Positions 23,051 through 45,730 of a DNA stretch of 64,000 nucleotides are shown here, piece after piece. Every line of letters starts with the position of its first letter. The stretch's first letter is position 1. The stretch is from Ciona savignyi (lineage: Eukaryota; Chordata; Ascidiacea; Phlebobranchia; Cionidae). The notes beneath the pieces were generated by a model. It did not search any database, was not told where the DNA came from, and saw nothing but the letters and a program-made list of their open reading frames with translations. The stretch is taken from positions 307,526-371,525 of the forward strand of contig CH003126.1 of NCBI GenBank assembly GCA_000149265.1. Direction: 5' to 3'. The position numbers were made by a program, and so were the translations under genes.

Positions 23051-23810
23051 TTACGATGTTTTTGTTTTGGTTTTATGTTTTTTCGACTTGACGACCGCCT
23101 TCTTCTCCTGCTCTCTCTCCCATTCTCTTCTCTCGTCTTGCGGAGTGGGTAGCATAATGATACTGCTCATGCACATGCCAGCGAACATAAACAACCCGTT
23201 CGAGCCTCCAATGATTCTATGCGGGGAATGGAAGTGATAAAAACAACGCAAAACTTCTGTTAAACACAATGAATAAGAGTTGAGCGTTGTGTTCTGTATA
23301 TTTCGGATCAGTTAAGAGTGTAATATGCTTGATTGTCTGATTGTACGTAAAAATATCATGATTGAATGGTCGTGTGACGGAATGGTAATGCGACCGAATC
23401 ATAAACCGGTTTATACTTAAAACGGTCTTAGTGACGAGCATGTCATTGGTTCGAAACTTGGCCATGTTTAAAAAATAAAATATCATGTATAAAACGGCAT
23501 GTAGGCGACTGGTTTGCAATAAATTTATTCACCTGTTAAAAAAGCAGTCATATTAACGAGCCAATCGCGGTTTTAAAACTTAACCCGGATAAAAAATAAA
23601 TTTGACCAACATACGTTTTTGTGTGCGCCCGAAAAAATCCTTAAAACCGTTAACATACCTGCATAAAGGTTGTACTACCACGAATAGCACCATTATATTG
23701 ATGATCGCCCGCTTTCCAGTATGAACATACCCCTTGTTGTACCTGTACATAAACAAGCCAAAGTAGGCTGCTGTAACCATTCCATACTGCGCTGCTATGT
23801 TCTTTTCCAT
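23051..23810 (-). CDS. Small three-helix membrane protein, uncharacterised (105 aa)
   Basis: Two exons on the minus strand: 23659-23810 (ATG at 23810, context AAAATGG) and 23051-23216 (stop TAA). Donor GTATGT and acceptor ATAG join within an Arg codon (AG|A). Three hydrophobic segments are visible, near residues 7-25, 37-50 and 57-73, with a short basic loop (YNKGYVHTGKR) between the first two. The tail is highly charged: a Glu/Arg stretch followed by a Lys-rich end. I do not recognise the family. It is convergent with the DCST1-like gene, with 230 bases between the two stop codons, and a SINE-B lies in that gap. Confidence 0.72.
23365..23485 (+). repeat. SINE-B copy in the intron of the 105-aa gene
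   Basis: GGTCGTGTGACGGAATGG to CATTGGTTCGAAACTTGGCC. Confidence 0.8.
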
Positions 23811-25186
23811 TTTAACAGTGCGTAAACAAGTTCGAACTCTGCTCTGGTCGAAACCGAAAGTAATTTTGAAGTACGACACAGACCGCAGACTTATTTGCTC
23901 ACTTTATACTGCCAAACGTTAGGATATGTTTTCCTTATTTTTCAGTTAGCCAAATTAATCAACGTGACAGTTCATTCAAATTAACTATTGCAACAGTGAG
24001 AACTTTAAGCATTACGGAATTGAAGCCTTTGTGTGCACCTAGTTAACCAGTAACCAGGGAATTATGTTGGTTTAGTGATTTGCAAGTTCTTTGTTTGTAA
24101 CTGGTTAAGCGAACCTCAGTAGTTTGGCATAATGTAATCATTTTGCTGAAATAAACACGTAGACGTGTTGCTGCGTTCAAAGCATATAGTACACGCCTTC
24201 TTACAGTGAATGTGATAGTGTAGTGCGTCACAATGTCACATGATACGACAGGTCTGGCCATTCCACAAGCATATTGCCTTTCAGTGCTTCACCAGGCGTG
24301 AATGCCGCACTAGTCTGCAAACTATTATCGCTTGGCGAGATTCCAATTTTGATGTGCATTGTTGCGTTAAAAATAGAGTGCGAAATAAAAAACATGTAGT
24401 TATAAACCCATAACAACCGAATTCAAGGCCACTGCCTTCGTTTTAACACTTCCAATTATTTATGGCGTTACTATGCGTTACGATGTCTCGTTGGTGACTT
24501 TTTTCTCGGAGCAATCGCTAAAGGAAAGTAAGGTTCGTCTTTCGGGGCTTCTCCCTTTTGAATTTGCATACATATTCGTTCAGTTGCGACTATACTAGCA
24601 TCATCGAGACAAGAAAATAAAGACGACAAGATACCAGTTCACCTCAGTAAGCTTTTTCAGAAGGTTTTTGGTTATAAAGTTTATAAGTTTCTTAGTTACA
24701 TAAATAAAAGGTAAATTTTGCACGTGGGAATACTGAAAAACGTAGTCTGAACGTGTTTTTTGAGTTCTCTAAACCGTACACTACCTTATTGTGTTTTCGA
24801 AGCTAGATATGTTACTACAGAGCAAAAGCGTTTTCGTTTGGCTTCCGAACGCTTAAACGACAATCGTATAATATAGTTACTTATTAATAGTCAGTCTGCC
24901 CAGTTTGTTATTCGTAAATCTGTACGAGTGTTTGTTTTAATATATACATATCATTTGTCATCGAACAATAAAGAAGACAGTCTCCAATTTATTGAGCGTA
25001 AGATTGTAACAAAGACTGCATTAAAAGGTGTATTACTGTGATTTTGTAAAGTTCAGACAGTTAACAAATATAAAAATGTAGTAAGTTTAAGGCATTTCGA
25101 CTAAATAACGATATTTTCTAGCTACTCCATAGTGGAATTGTCTAATGTGGGGTTTAAATACTAAAAATTCAACCAAATCTTAAAAC
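23811..25186. other. Intergenic stretch between divergent genes
   Basis: Lies between the start codon of the 105-aa gene (minus) and that of the TNF ligand (plus), so it should hold both promoters. No repeat is recognised. A short minus-strand frame at 24228-24416 is not convincing. Confidence 0.5.
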
Positions 25187-28100
25187 ATGACGGACGAAAA
25201 ATTGTTGCTGTCTGAGACTGCACATCCAGTACAAATGTGCAGATGCCAGTACAAAGAAAACAGGGCCGACTGGAAAATTGCCATTTTGGGAACTTTCGTG
25301 CTGCTGCTTTCAGTCTGGTGTTTTCGGCTGAACAACGATGTCGATAGATTAAAACTGGCCTTCAAAGAATTGGCTGAAATCAAAAATTCGAACCCGACTC
25401 CAAACAAGGTATTGGTACGAAATGTTTATTTTACATTTTCCCCATGGTGAGAATTATCCTTCGTTTTTTTTGTAAAATTAAAGGGCGTGGCAAACTGTGG
25501 GCATGCCAGTTAGGAAGTTTTAACTTGATTGGATGACCCGTTCATGTCAACCTGGCGACTAGAAATGCCTGTCACCAGCGTGACGCAGAAAAAAAGCGGA
25601 GTGAAATCAAAATGTGCTGGCTACCTTTTGTATATATTCGAAAGGAGGTCATAATAATAACTCCATTTTGAAAGGTCGGGTCATCATACGAGTCCATTGT
25701 CTTTACCGCTTGCGCACCGTCGGGTGAACAAAGCTATTTCATTAACAAAGTACCTACTTCTTAGATCCTCTTTCCCATTGCTTGTCCCATTGACTTAACA
25801 TTGCCCAAATCTCAAAATTTAGTTTTTTTATGTCAAAACTAAACATGTAAATTGATGTTTGTAAATATTTCATGTACAAATTCATAGGTTAGCGGAAAGA
25901 GCCTCACACCCGCATATACAGACGCGGAAGCAACTCACTCCGTGGTCAGAAGGACTGGTAAGCCGCACTTTAATAATAACTTACGAAAATTTTAAAAATT
26001 CAGTTATACTCTTGCAACTGCAATCTGAATCTTCCAATGATGAATGTTAAACAGATTTATGCGCCAAGTGCACAGTAACGTTGGTTTGTGTACCTTAATA
26101 TTGGAAATGTAAAGCGTTATTGCGAATTTCTAACGTAATAGGTGAAGCTTGGTAATGTACTCAGTAATATTTAAGCTTGGTAATGTACTTAGTAATATTT
26201 AAACTTGGTAATGTACTTAGTAATAGGATTGTTCGCAATATGTGTGACTAGTGTTCGATTTGGAATTATTTTGATGTTAAACTATGAATTTGGTAGTTTT
26301 ATATAGGCGTCACGGGGACTAAGAGAAGGGAAATAGATGGTTGAGAAAACTGCATATTAAATTAAAAATTAAGTGTTTAAACTTATTGTTATAACTTAGT
26401 TTAGAGTTAGGGTTACTTTTTGGTTTAAAATTTTTGTTTGGGCAGATTCAGAATTAGTATTCCCAATTTTGGCGCAATTTTCTCTATTTTTCTCTTTTCA
26501 GTGTTGCCTAAAGGCGCGACATACGGCTACCGCACACAAAGCAGCTATGTAAGCTCGTAGATAAATTATATGCGGTTTAACAATATAAATGTCCTCCAAC
26601 GTAAAGCATCAGGCAATAACCCGTAAAAAATCCCACCCATCTGCGCGGTTTTTCTCATTTGAATATACGCCGAGTTGACGCATGAGGAACATGTATAGGG
26701 ATCGACATCTCTCCACTTACAAACGACATAAGATAAATAGAAATTTCAACCACCGATAAACACTGTTTTAAAGTTAATACCATTCTATATTCAGGCTACC
26801 TAAACAAATTCAGTCATCCTTAAAAGGTATTATTTAAATGTCAGATGCCTATTATTGTATTACGTTTACGCGATCTGCAATATCCCTGTAAAGCGTATAA
26901 GCTTATACGGGGATGGTCCAAGGTTTTGTTATGAAACCAATGGTAATTGTGTTGTTTCTGTTTTTTGTATTAATCGTTTTGTCGACGGTGCATGTTCCTG
27001 TATGTTTATCATTCGCTGTACATATTATCTCAATGCATTTGGAAGTAAAACACAACTTATTTTTGTTTTTGCTTGACGTGGTAGAATACTGAATTTATCA
27101 ACCTCGATCATTTGACACTACAGTATTAATTGATCCTTTGTAACTGTCCCTGGTTTTTAAAACTTTTCGTTATCCTTTTCAATTTATATATACGTTATTT
27201 TCTGCGGACCTTGTATTCAAATCCCATTATTACTAATTGGTCAAGTTCAGGCAGGCCACTTATCTGTCTGACCAAAAGCATCTTTAAACAAAAAACTAAA
27301 AGGGGAAATAGGGAATACGGAAACTGCATAATAAAATGAAGATTATGGCATTAGGGTTAGTATTGAGGCTTGGCTTCAATTTAAGATTAGGTCTAGAGTT
27401 AAAATAAGCTTTTTAGAATTAGTTTCTTAACTTTAAGGAGAAATTCCCCCTCAATCCCTAGTATTAGTGTTATCTTTTCCTATCAGGATACGGTGCGGAT
27501 TATTCATATTTCGAAACGCAAACGCTTTTACAGCATATACTATGTATTATATCGTGTATAAAATACGATGCTAATAATAAAAATGATGTTTATTATAGTA
27601 AGCGATCCAACTGCCGATGAGACTCCACCAACAAGGAAGAAAAGAGGAGGAAAAAAGGGCCCTTTTAAAGCGATTAGTAAGTCTTATTCAATCTGCATGT
27701 GAATCCACGTTTTAGACCTAAGCTATTCTATTTAATTTTAAACAGCGGAAGATAAGCACTCAAGGTCGAAAAGGCACATCCTCGTGCGCGATGGTGATTC
27801 AGTTTTATGTACAGATTCTTTCACTTCGCATGCTTACATGTATAGTCGACTTCGCAGTACTACGTTGTACTAAACATGTTGCTGTATCGGTCGTGTGGTC
27901 GAATTGTCAACGCTACCGATTTATTTTATAGTTAAAACGGTATTAGTGACGAGCCCATCATGCGTTTGAAACTAAGCTCTGTAACAAAATACTTAAAAAG
28001 TGGTGAAACGGCCGCGTGGCCGAAATATTAAAGCTACCATAGGTTTTAAACTCTGTAAAATACTAACAAAAATGTATACCTAATGTCATATGCGTGTTTT

Positions 28101-31100
28101 TCTATGTTCTACTACCTGTCTATACTTTCTACTACCGTTGTTTAAATCATTTGTCGCACATCAGACCGTCAGCTAAAAATACAGGCGAAACCAGCCGCTA
28201 GTCGGTTGTATCATAAGTCAAGACACTAACCGTACGTTTCCTGAACCCAATGGTTATTAAGTTAAACAACACTGTAAAAATGTATCCATCGTATTCAACA
28301 CATTGTCATATAGCTATAGAAATCCGACTGAGGGAACGTGGTAATCTAAAACCTCTCGTGTTACAGCACCATTATATAATGATGTGGTTTATATGTTTCA
28401 AACTACTGATGTGAATGATATATAATTTACTTTTTTTTATTTTTCAGGACGCCAACTTAAGAAAAACAGGGTAAGTAAATATAAGCGCGTTTGTTTGTGT
28501 CTAAAGTAATTTTAAAAACAACATACCGCTAAACAGTTGTAATGACAATAATTCTTATGAAATTGAAAAGTCGTCCATTGCGTTGTTGCATTCTGGCGAT
28601 AGGCTGATAATGTTATTTTGGAGGCTAGAATACCCCACCCCATCTATGAAAACAAGAGAGTGGGAAAATTTTGCATTTGAATTTTATCTTCTCTTGTTTA
28701 AGTAAATAGACTCAGTTAATTTGCTTTTTTATCTGAGATAAGTGGGCTTGCCCAGTGCATTTTAGTGCGTGGGAAATTCCCCAATGAAACAAAATTCCAT
28801 AGTTGGCCTGATAGCTCGTGACCACATTGCAGAATAGATAAAGGATTACAAGGGTACTTACCGATAGTTTCGTTCTCCTTAAATGTAGCCTACCACTTTA
28901 AGTAATTTATATAATTTTGTTCGCTTTTTACCATTCTTTGACCTCTAGACTTAATATTCAGCAGTACAATGCAATATTTGTAATTGTCGGGCAAGTCAAC
29001 GTAATAAATCATTTTTTACCAGGCCATAGCTATCCATGTGCAGGCTCAAGGCGAAGGCTTGGGTGGGAGGTTTCGGCCAGAACTAGTAGAAGGTATGCAA
29101 AATACTGTATGTGTCGTTATTCCTAATATATCACTGTGTTAAGGGGGCATATTAGGTGAAGCTTGCGAGCTGGCGTGTCTTTTTTTCTTTTTACTAAGCT
29201 CGTAAGTGAGAAAATGTACATTCGTGTGGCCGAATGGTTAATGCGACCGATACATAGACTTACACTAAACGTTCTTGGGTTCGAAAACTAAACCCGGTGA
29301 AAAAGCGCATGAAAAACTGTACAGTCGTGTAGCCGAATACAGTAGTTGGGTCGGGCACAACTGATACATAAAAACGACTTACATACAAAAAAACAGTAGT
29401 AGTAACGAGCCCATCATGGGTTCAAAGACAAGCCTGATAAAAAATATAAATGATAAACAAACCAATAGTGTTCTGACTTGCGAGGGTGTCTGTTGACTTG
29501 CTCTAAGTTTGTATCTATCCACACACAATCGCCCAATCTGACTAACAGGTCCCCGAGTGCGAGATTAATAAAGTATCCTGAGGTAACTTACTTGTTTTTT
29601 TTTACCGGATAAATTTTAAACCCATGATGGGCTCGTTGCTGAACCTTTTTTGTATATAATTTGGATATACTATGTATCGGTCTGATTAAGTATTAGGCCA
29701 CACGAACGTACAGTTAACTTACTTAGCAGCAAATGAAAATGGCAGGACACCACCATATAGTTATCTGCTATTTAAAACTGACGTGTATGAATAAAATTGC
29801 TTAGTTACCTTAACACCACCATTAACACGTCATAATTATTGATAAGTTAGGTTTATGATACTGCAAAATATCTCCTACATAGATATCTAAATGACGCGTA
29901 TTGGGTTTCATGTTAAGTGTCTTAAGTGCGTCATTTGTGAATACAATCTCTTATCAGTCTGTCAACAAAACCATACCATTTCTAAAGAAACTGAATCTTA
30001 CATTTAAATTATTATGCTTCAGAATTAAACTTTATGGTACTGAAACATAATAGCAATACACTTGTATGAACAAAACGTTTCTGCTCACAACAAAAGGGTA
30101 GAAGTATTTCTATAGTTACCTGTAATCAATGTTGTGTTATGACAAAATGGTGGCCTTTGTGACGATTTAATTAAGCATTGACTTCGTTTTATTGACGTAG
30201 TTTCTTTATGATGTTTGCTTTGTGGTCAATGTATAACGTAACCATGCTTTACATACAATATTGTCGTACCTGAACCCATAACCTTAATTTAAAGTAGTCT
30301 CCCTTAGCAAAGAATATGCCTTTTCACCTTATATTATATGCTACTTATGTTTTGTAGCCCATAATGTAGGGATGTCAAGTAAAAATTAGTATTAATTTAT
30401 TAAATAAATATGCAATTTTTTTTTTTAAATAAAATTAGTACGGTGAAAATTCTAGATTCGAAAAAATCATTCTGGAATTATTCTCTAAACGAAACTAGCA
30501 ATCATTACTACATTACCAGTTAGCACTCACATTTACAGGACGGATTCTCAACAACTGGGCTCGCCCTGATAGACGCTTTCGGGGGTTTGACACAGCACAT
30601 CTTCACGATGATGGGTTTTTCACTGTGCCGGTCACTGGGGCATACTTTGTGTACAGCCAGGTACAAATCTTCGGTTTTGCTGTTTTCTGCTGTCGACTTG
30701 CTTGCCTGCTTCGGATGTTGCGTTTAGGACAGGATAGGATATTTATATTTATCACTGTAAATGGGAAAACTAAGGTGGTTAACACACGGGTAATCGTCAA
30801 ATTACCTCGCGCCCACCGTCGGGTAAAAGCTATTGCAGTGTGTTGTGTATGATTAAGACGTTTTTTCAATTAAGTAGAACCCATTTAACTGCTGGGTTCA
30901 GCGGTAATGTTCGTTAAGTGCCTTTCCCAAGGACACTACTCACTAGCTAGCGACCGGTTTCGATCTGAAACCTGAAAAAAAGACAACGTACTTAACCACC
31001 AGACTTATATGTCGGTTTGTGCGATGGTTTGGGTTAGTTTAATTGCTGGTAACGATTTACATCTCAGTTGTGTTGCAAAAACTATTTTGAAGTAGCAAAG

Positions 31101-31604
31101 GGTATTAGGCGATATAACAAAAGGCGGTTAGTCACACTGAAATTTAATGCTGGCCCATATACACTTTATTGGGGAATTTAAACTAATAAACCCTGGTTTA
31201 CTTGAAGTGGAATAGACACACTGACAAAATCCAGACAAAAAGTTTAATTATGAATTCATTAGATAAACTAATAAGAGGACTCCATTTCAACGAATAGTAA
31301 ATAAACACTGTTTAATTTTTAGGTTGTCTTCAACGTAACAAACCACCCGTTTATGACGTCGGAGATTGGTGTAAACGTCGAAGGTCAGACCACCTTCTCC
31401 AAGTGCCAGTTCTCGAACCCCTACACCATGTCACTAGGCCGTAAAGGCGCGTCATCGAGGAAAAAATTCGTGACCTGTCACTCAAATGGAGTCGTCTTTA
31501 TGAGAGCGAGAGAAGGAATATCGATTTCGGTGAATCCCCCGTCGGTCGAGGTGTACTTGCAGCCGCAATTTACCTACTTCGGCGCATTTTTGATAGGACT
31601 TTGA
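25187..31604 (+). CDS. TNF-superfamily ligand, ectodysplasin-like, type II membrane protein (288 aa)
   Basis: Exons: 25187-25408, 25888-25957, 27599-27676, 28448-28470, 29023-29092, 30539-30660, 31323-31604; 867 nt, all in phase. Short cytosolic N-terminus, one transmembrane segment (about 29-46), a stalk, a furin-type RKKR site at 110-113, then a TNF homology domain from about 132 to the end. Domain marks: AIHVQ first strand, N-N-W-A after the exon 5/6 join, TGAYFVYSQ strand, Cys223 and Cys247 (placed like the ectodysplasin disulfide), the VFMRARE strand, and F-T-Y-F-GAFLIGL as the terminal strand. N199-V-T is a possible glycosylation site. Of the TNF ligands I know, EDA fits best, but the collagen-like Gly-X-Y block of EDA is absent. 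It probably forms a trimer shed by proprotein convertase. Orthology is not settled; a lineage-specific TNF ligand is the alternative. Confidence 0.88.
26145..26225. repeat. 28-bp tandem repeat, about three units
   Basis: AAGCTTGGTAATGTACT-type units at 26145, 26173 and 26201, in intron 2 of the TNF ligand gene. Confidence 0.9.
26315..26513. mobile_element. Diverged MITE-C copy, intron 2 of the TNF ligand gene
   Basis: AAACTGCATATTAAATT on the left and TTTTCTCTTTTCAGTGTTGCC on the right, with TTAGAGTTAGGG-like words in the middle. Confidence 0.55.
27295..27475. mobile_element. MITE-C copy, intron 2 of the TNF ligand gene
   Basis: AACTAAAAGGGGAAATAGGG and GGAAACTGCATAATAAAATG on the left. The right end is partly decayed (AAATTCCCCCTCAATCCC). 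Confidence 0.6.
27884..27995 (+). repeat. SINE-B copy, intron 3 of the TNF ligand gene
   Basis: GGTCGTGTGGTCGAATTGTC to GCGTTTGAAACTAAGCTC. A second head fragment follows (about 28011-28045), then a decayed SINE-A (about 28180-28385). Confidence 0.75.
29218..29452 (+). repeat. Two SINE-B copies in tandem, intron 5 of the TNF ligand gene
   Basis: First copy about 29218-29315 (short), second about 29316-29452 with TCGTGTAGCCGAATAC at its head and ATCATGGGTTCAAAGACAAG at its end. Confidence 0.75.
29603..29718 (-). repeat. SINE-B copy, intron 5 of the TNF ligand gene
   Basis: Reverse copy, from TTTAAACCCATGATGGGCTC to AGGCCACACGAACGTACA. It faces the pair at 29218-29452. Confidence 0.8.
30730..31012 (-). 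repeat. Near full-length SINE-A copy, last intron of the TNF ligand gene
   Basis: GGATAGGATATTTATATTTA to the head side, with ACTAGCTAGCGACCGGTTTC. It starts about 70 bases after the exon 6 donor. Confidence 0.87.
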
Positions 31605-32084
31605 CTCGTAAAGATGCCTTAATTCAACTAATCATAAAAATACGCGTCTGGCATCTGTTACAGTCATGTTAACAAGCCTTAAACTTCTCACTGCGTATAG
31701 ACTTCATTTTTTATGTTATTTTAGCTGTTCCGATTTTTCTTCAGAACAAAATTAATTAGCTTAAAAAGTTCATGTAAATATTTTTGGGAGTTATATTTTT
31801 TGTGTTTACTTATGCACTTTGCCGACATTCGACTGTACATTTGAATAGTAATGTAACTTGTGTGCCGCTTGTACTTGATGATGTATATTGTTGGATTAGT
31901 GAAACTTTTGTTAAACAAGCGAACGAACAATACATTTGTATTTTTCTGAAGTATATACCCCAGTGGTTCTTATTCTTTTTGACCTCGTGGCGTACCCGAG
32001 ACCAATTACAAACGCGAACGGGCGCACCTTGCATGGGAAGTCAAAACAATATGCTAAATACTCAAAACTTTACAATGAAAAAGA

Positions 32085-32205
32085 ACGAACTTGAACTAGA
32101 CACTAACCATTTAGTAGTTTATGGTACATACCTACTTCTATACAAAAACGGTCCGAATAACTAGCCCACTATGTGTTCGAAACTTGGGTCGGTAAAAAAA
32201 CATCA
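32085..32205 (+). repeat. Diverged SINE-B copy
   Basis: ACAAAAACGGTCCGAATAAC to ATGTGTTCGAAACTTGGGTC match the family. The head is decayed. A SINE-A head scrap follows (about 32215-32275). Confidence 0.65.
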
Positions 32206-32724
32206 GACTGGGTAATTAAGCCGCTATGGCCGACAGATTAGACTGGTGGTTTAGAACGTCGCCTTTAGATGGCGTATAAACAATTAAGACCTCTATGAAC
32301 GGCAGGATGTGACGAGTGGTACCCTCCATGAGTCATCGTTTTTAAACGAGTGTTTTGCTGAGTAACAATGGTGGTGATTCCCCAATGTTTGTTTGGTTGA
32401 AAGTAGCATGTGCTAGGCTGCGCGCCGGTGTTCTCGTTTAGCTGTAAAGTTTTGTAATCGTGGAGCAGTGCTTTGTAAAATAAAAGTGTTGAATGTGCAT
32501 CTGCTAGCTGTTTTGTTGGAAACAAGTTGCCGATGTACGAAGGGGTATGGGCTGAAAATTTTTAAACAAAATTTTGTAGGGTTTTGAGTTTAGGTTGCAG
32601 ATCCAAGCTTCAATTTTAAATTGTTAAAAAATCTAAGATTTCCTATGTCAGGATTTTGAGTGACAGTCGTTTTTGTGAGGTCAGTTTGCATTGGAGAGAT
32701 AGGGAAAATAATTAGTTGAACGGC

Positions 32725-32985
32725 TCCTTTAAGCCGAAGGGTAGGTCGAAACTGGTCGCTAGCTAGTTGTGTCCTTAGGCAAGGGACTTATCGGATATTG
32801 CCCGAACCCAGAGGATTAATAAGTTCTATTAAATTAAAGGAACATGTCTATCATATACAACACACTGCAATAGCTCTGGTAACCCGACGATGGGCACGAG
32901 GTGATCTGACGATTGCCCGTGTGTTAACCCCCTCGGTTTTCCCATTCACGGGGATAAACATGAATATTCTATCCTATCCTATTCT
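32725..32985 (+). repeat. SINE-A copy
   Basis: GTCGAAACTGGTCGCTAGC to a tail of TATCCTATCCTATT. The head is slightly truncated. Confidence 0.87.
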
Positions 32986-33397
32986 GTTTAAAATACAACG
33001 CTGTTAGTTTAGAATTTTCAAATTTTCAGTAAAAATTTTTCAGTAAATTTTTCAGTAAACAAATTTCAGTAAATGTTTGGTATGTAAAATCGAAATTTTG
33101 ATTGTGGAATATACAAATATTTGCGTATTACCCAGTCATTAAAAATCCGCGTTTACCGATCCGGAAATTATTTCGTCCGCGAACAAATATCCGCTTTATA
33201 CCAAGACGCCAACCAGTTGAGTCTGTCCGGTCTAGTGACTTGAGCCGGATATCCAAACAAAAGAAATTTCAAGTGAACGAATTATGGAGTGTGACATCAC
33301 AAAATTCGTACATCAAAACATGGTGTGTTCTATCAACATCAGGCTATCTTGGGGTTAAAAAGGTCAATTGTCGAATTTATTGGGTTAGTGAAATTGG

Positions 33398-33676
33398 CTC
33401 AAACCGACCGAATAGCTTGGTGGGTTAGTGCGTCACTTTCGGACGAAAGGTTGCTCAATGTGAAATTGGTCTAGTTAGTCGGTTGTTTCCCAAAGTAAAG
33501 CAGTGGACATCGCCAGAATCCAATCGATTAATGGGTTAAAATAGCATCAGCGTCAATTATACCCAAACAACCGCTCCATTAACCCTACAGTTGTCGCGAG
33601 GTAATCTTATGATTGCCGTGTGTTAAGCTCCTTGGGGTTTCCCATTCACGGGGATAAAGCCTGAATATCCCGTTCT
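33398..33676 (+). repeat. SINE-A copy with full head
   Basis: The tRNA-like head GAATAGCTTGGTGGGTTAGTG is intact; the tail is GAATATCCCG. Confidence 0.85.
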
Positions 33677-34476
33677 TATATCAAAGTCCATAAATCTGTT
33701 GACTATAAAATGACAAAACATTGAAACAACAACCGTTTCGTTATTCACAAGTAAAATGTATTTGTAGCTCTATAACTTCGATATGTATACAGTAGCACGC
33801 TACACAAGGGAACATAATAAAATATCAAGACGAATTTACACGCGGGCCGACCCCATTATACCATAATTGCAAGCGGGGTTTGGGAACAATGCTGAAAGCT
33901 ACATTCCTTATTTAGGAAACCGAGATTTCGAGATTACGTCGGCGATACCATTACACAGTGCACGTCTGTTGGAAGCAATAAAAGGCACAAAGGTGGAAAT
34001 TGCACAAATCGTAATACCAGATCAGTAGTTGTCCAATTCCGGTTTAAAGCCCATACATCTTTAAAGCCCATACATACATCTGCCTATTATTATCGTGGCC
34101 TTAGTAACATTATCCCACGGAACAATACGTCTTGTAAACTTGTTGCCGTGAAAGCTTTCGGTGAAACAGTAGACAATAGTTAACAAAACTTAGGGAATTA
34201 TAGTATGATTGGTACGATGAATACTGCCTTTTAAATTAGAAAAAAAGATAAGCTGAATGAATCATCCCGGGAAAATGCATGGAACCTCGATTTTTGAAGG
34301 TTTTCTCGGCGAAATAAATGGCGTCGTGCTTCAGAATTATGCTTTTAAGTTAAATATCTTGAAGAGAGAAATTGGAACCGATGTTTAAGCTTATAACAAA
34401 GGAGTCTCATCGTGCAGAATTGGGGGAATTGTATCTGGATAACACAACACAAGATTTGTGTGATTATTGTTTAAGG

Positions 34477-34665
34477 CAGGGGTGGGCAAGTTCTCTAGTC
34501 GGCGGGACAGATATGGGAAAATGAAGTTCTTGGTGGTGGGCCAGTTATTACATGAATAGTATTTAATATTTTAATTAAAGGGTATGGTTAGATACGATCT
34601 GCGGGCCGGTCAAAATCGCTGCATGGGCCAGACCTAGACTGCGGGCCGTTTGTTGCCTATGCCTG
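34477..34665. mobile_element. hAT-type MITE, copy 1 (189 bp)
   Basis: Ends CAGGGGTGGGCAAG and GTTGCCTATGCCTG are inverted repeats. The flanks GTTTAAGG and GTTTATGT are an imperfect 8-bp duplication. The inside has AAATGAAGTTCTTGGTGG and GCGGGCCGGTCAAAATC, shared with two other copies. Confidence 0.82.
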
Positions 34666-34721
34666 GTTTATGTATGTCAAGTAAATCTGGACTTTTATGT
34701 TACAGTTGTAGGTTAGGGTAT

Positions 34722-34925
34722 TAATGGGTATACCGGTGAGTGAGAAAACGCAACGGAATTTACACACGGGCAATCGTCCGCTAATTACCTAGTAATTGCG
34801 TAAAAGGGGACGTTACCACACGGGCAACCATCAGATTACCTTCTACCCACTGATGGGTTACATGAGGTATTGCATTCTTTTAGCTTTGTTTTAACCCATT
34901 AATCCACTGCACATACAACAAGCAC
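34722..34925 (-). repeat. Degenerate SINE-A copy
   Basis: GAGAAAACGCAACGG, ACACGGGCAATCGTCC and CACTGATGGGTTACATGAGG are readable, with a duplicated middle block. It ends about 60 bases from the kinase stop codon. Confidence 0.6.
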
Positions 34926-34984
34926 AGACGCGCCAATGGCGGTGCGAATGCGACAGACTTAACTTCAAACATTACAAACAGAAC

Positions 34985-45730
<10,746 letters not shown>

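Larger units (their letters stand above)
31605..34984. other. Repeat-filled space between the convergent TNF ligand and kinase genes
   Basis: No gene seen. It contains SINE-B, SINE-A, hAT-like and small tandem repeats listed separately, plus a TTTTTCAGTAAA tandem near 33020-33075. Confidence 0.6.

Noticed and set aside
24228..24416. Minus-strand frame of 62 codons with an arrestin-like F-T-P-G-E-A-L-K-G word
   Set aside because: No good splice sites at either side, no neighbouring exon, and the likeness covers only a few residues.
29532..29584. Candidate exon after an AACAG acceptor in the TNF ligand gene
   Set aside because: In the required phase it hits a stop, and exons 5 and 6 join perfectly without it.
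31960..32030. Possible left end of another hAT-type element (CAGTGGTTCTTATTC)
   Set aside because: No matching inverted right end or duplication found nearby.
31784..32164. Plus-strand frame of 126 codons
   Set aside because: It ends in SINE-B sequence, and the composition is typical of chance frames in AT-rich DNA.
33102..33428. Plus-strand frame of 108 codons
   Set aside because: No family likeness and no splice partners, and it runs into a SINE-A.
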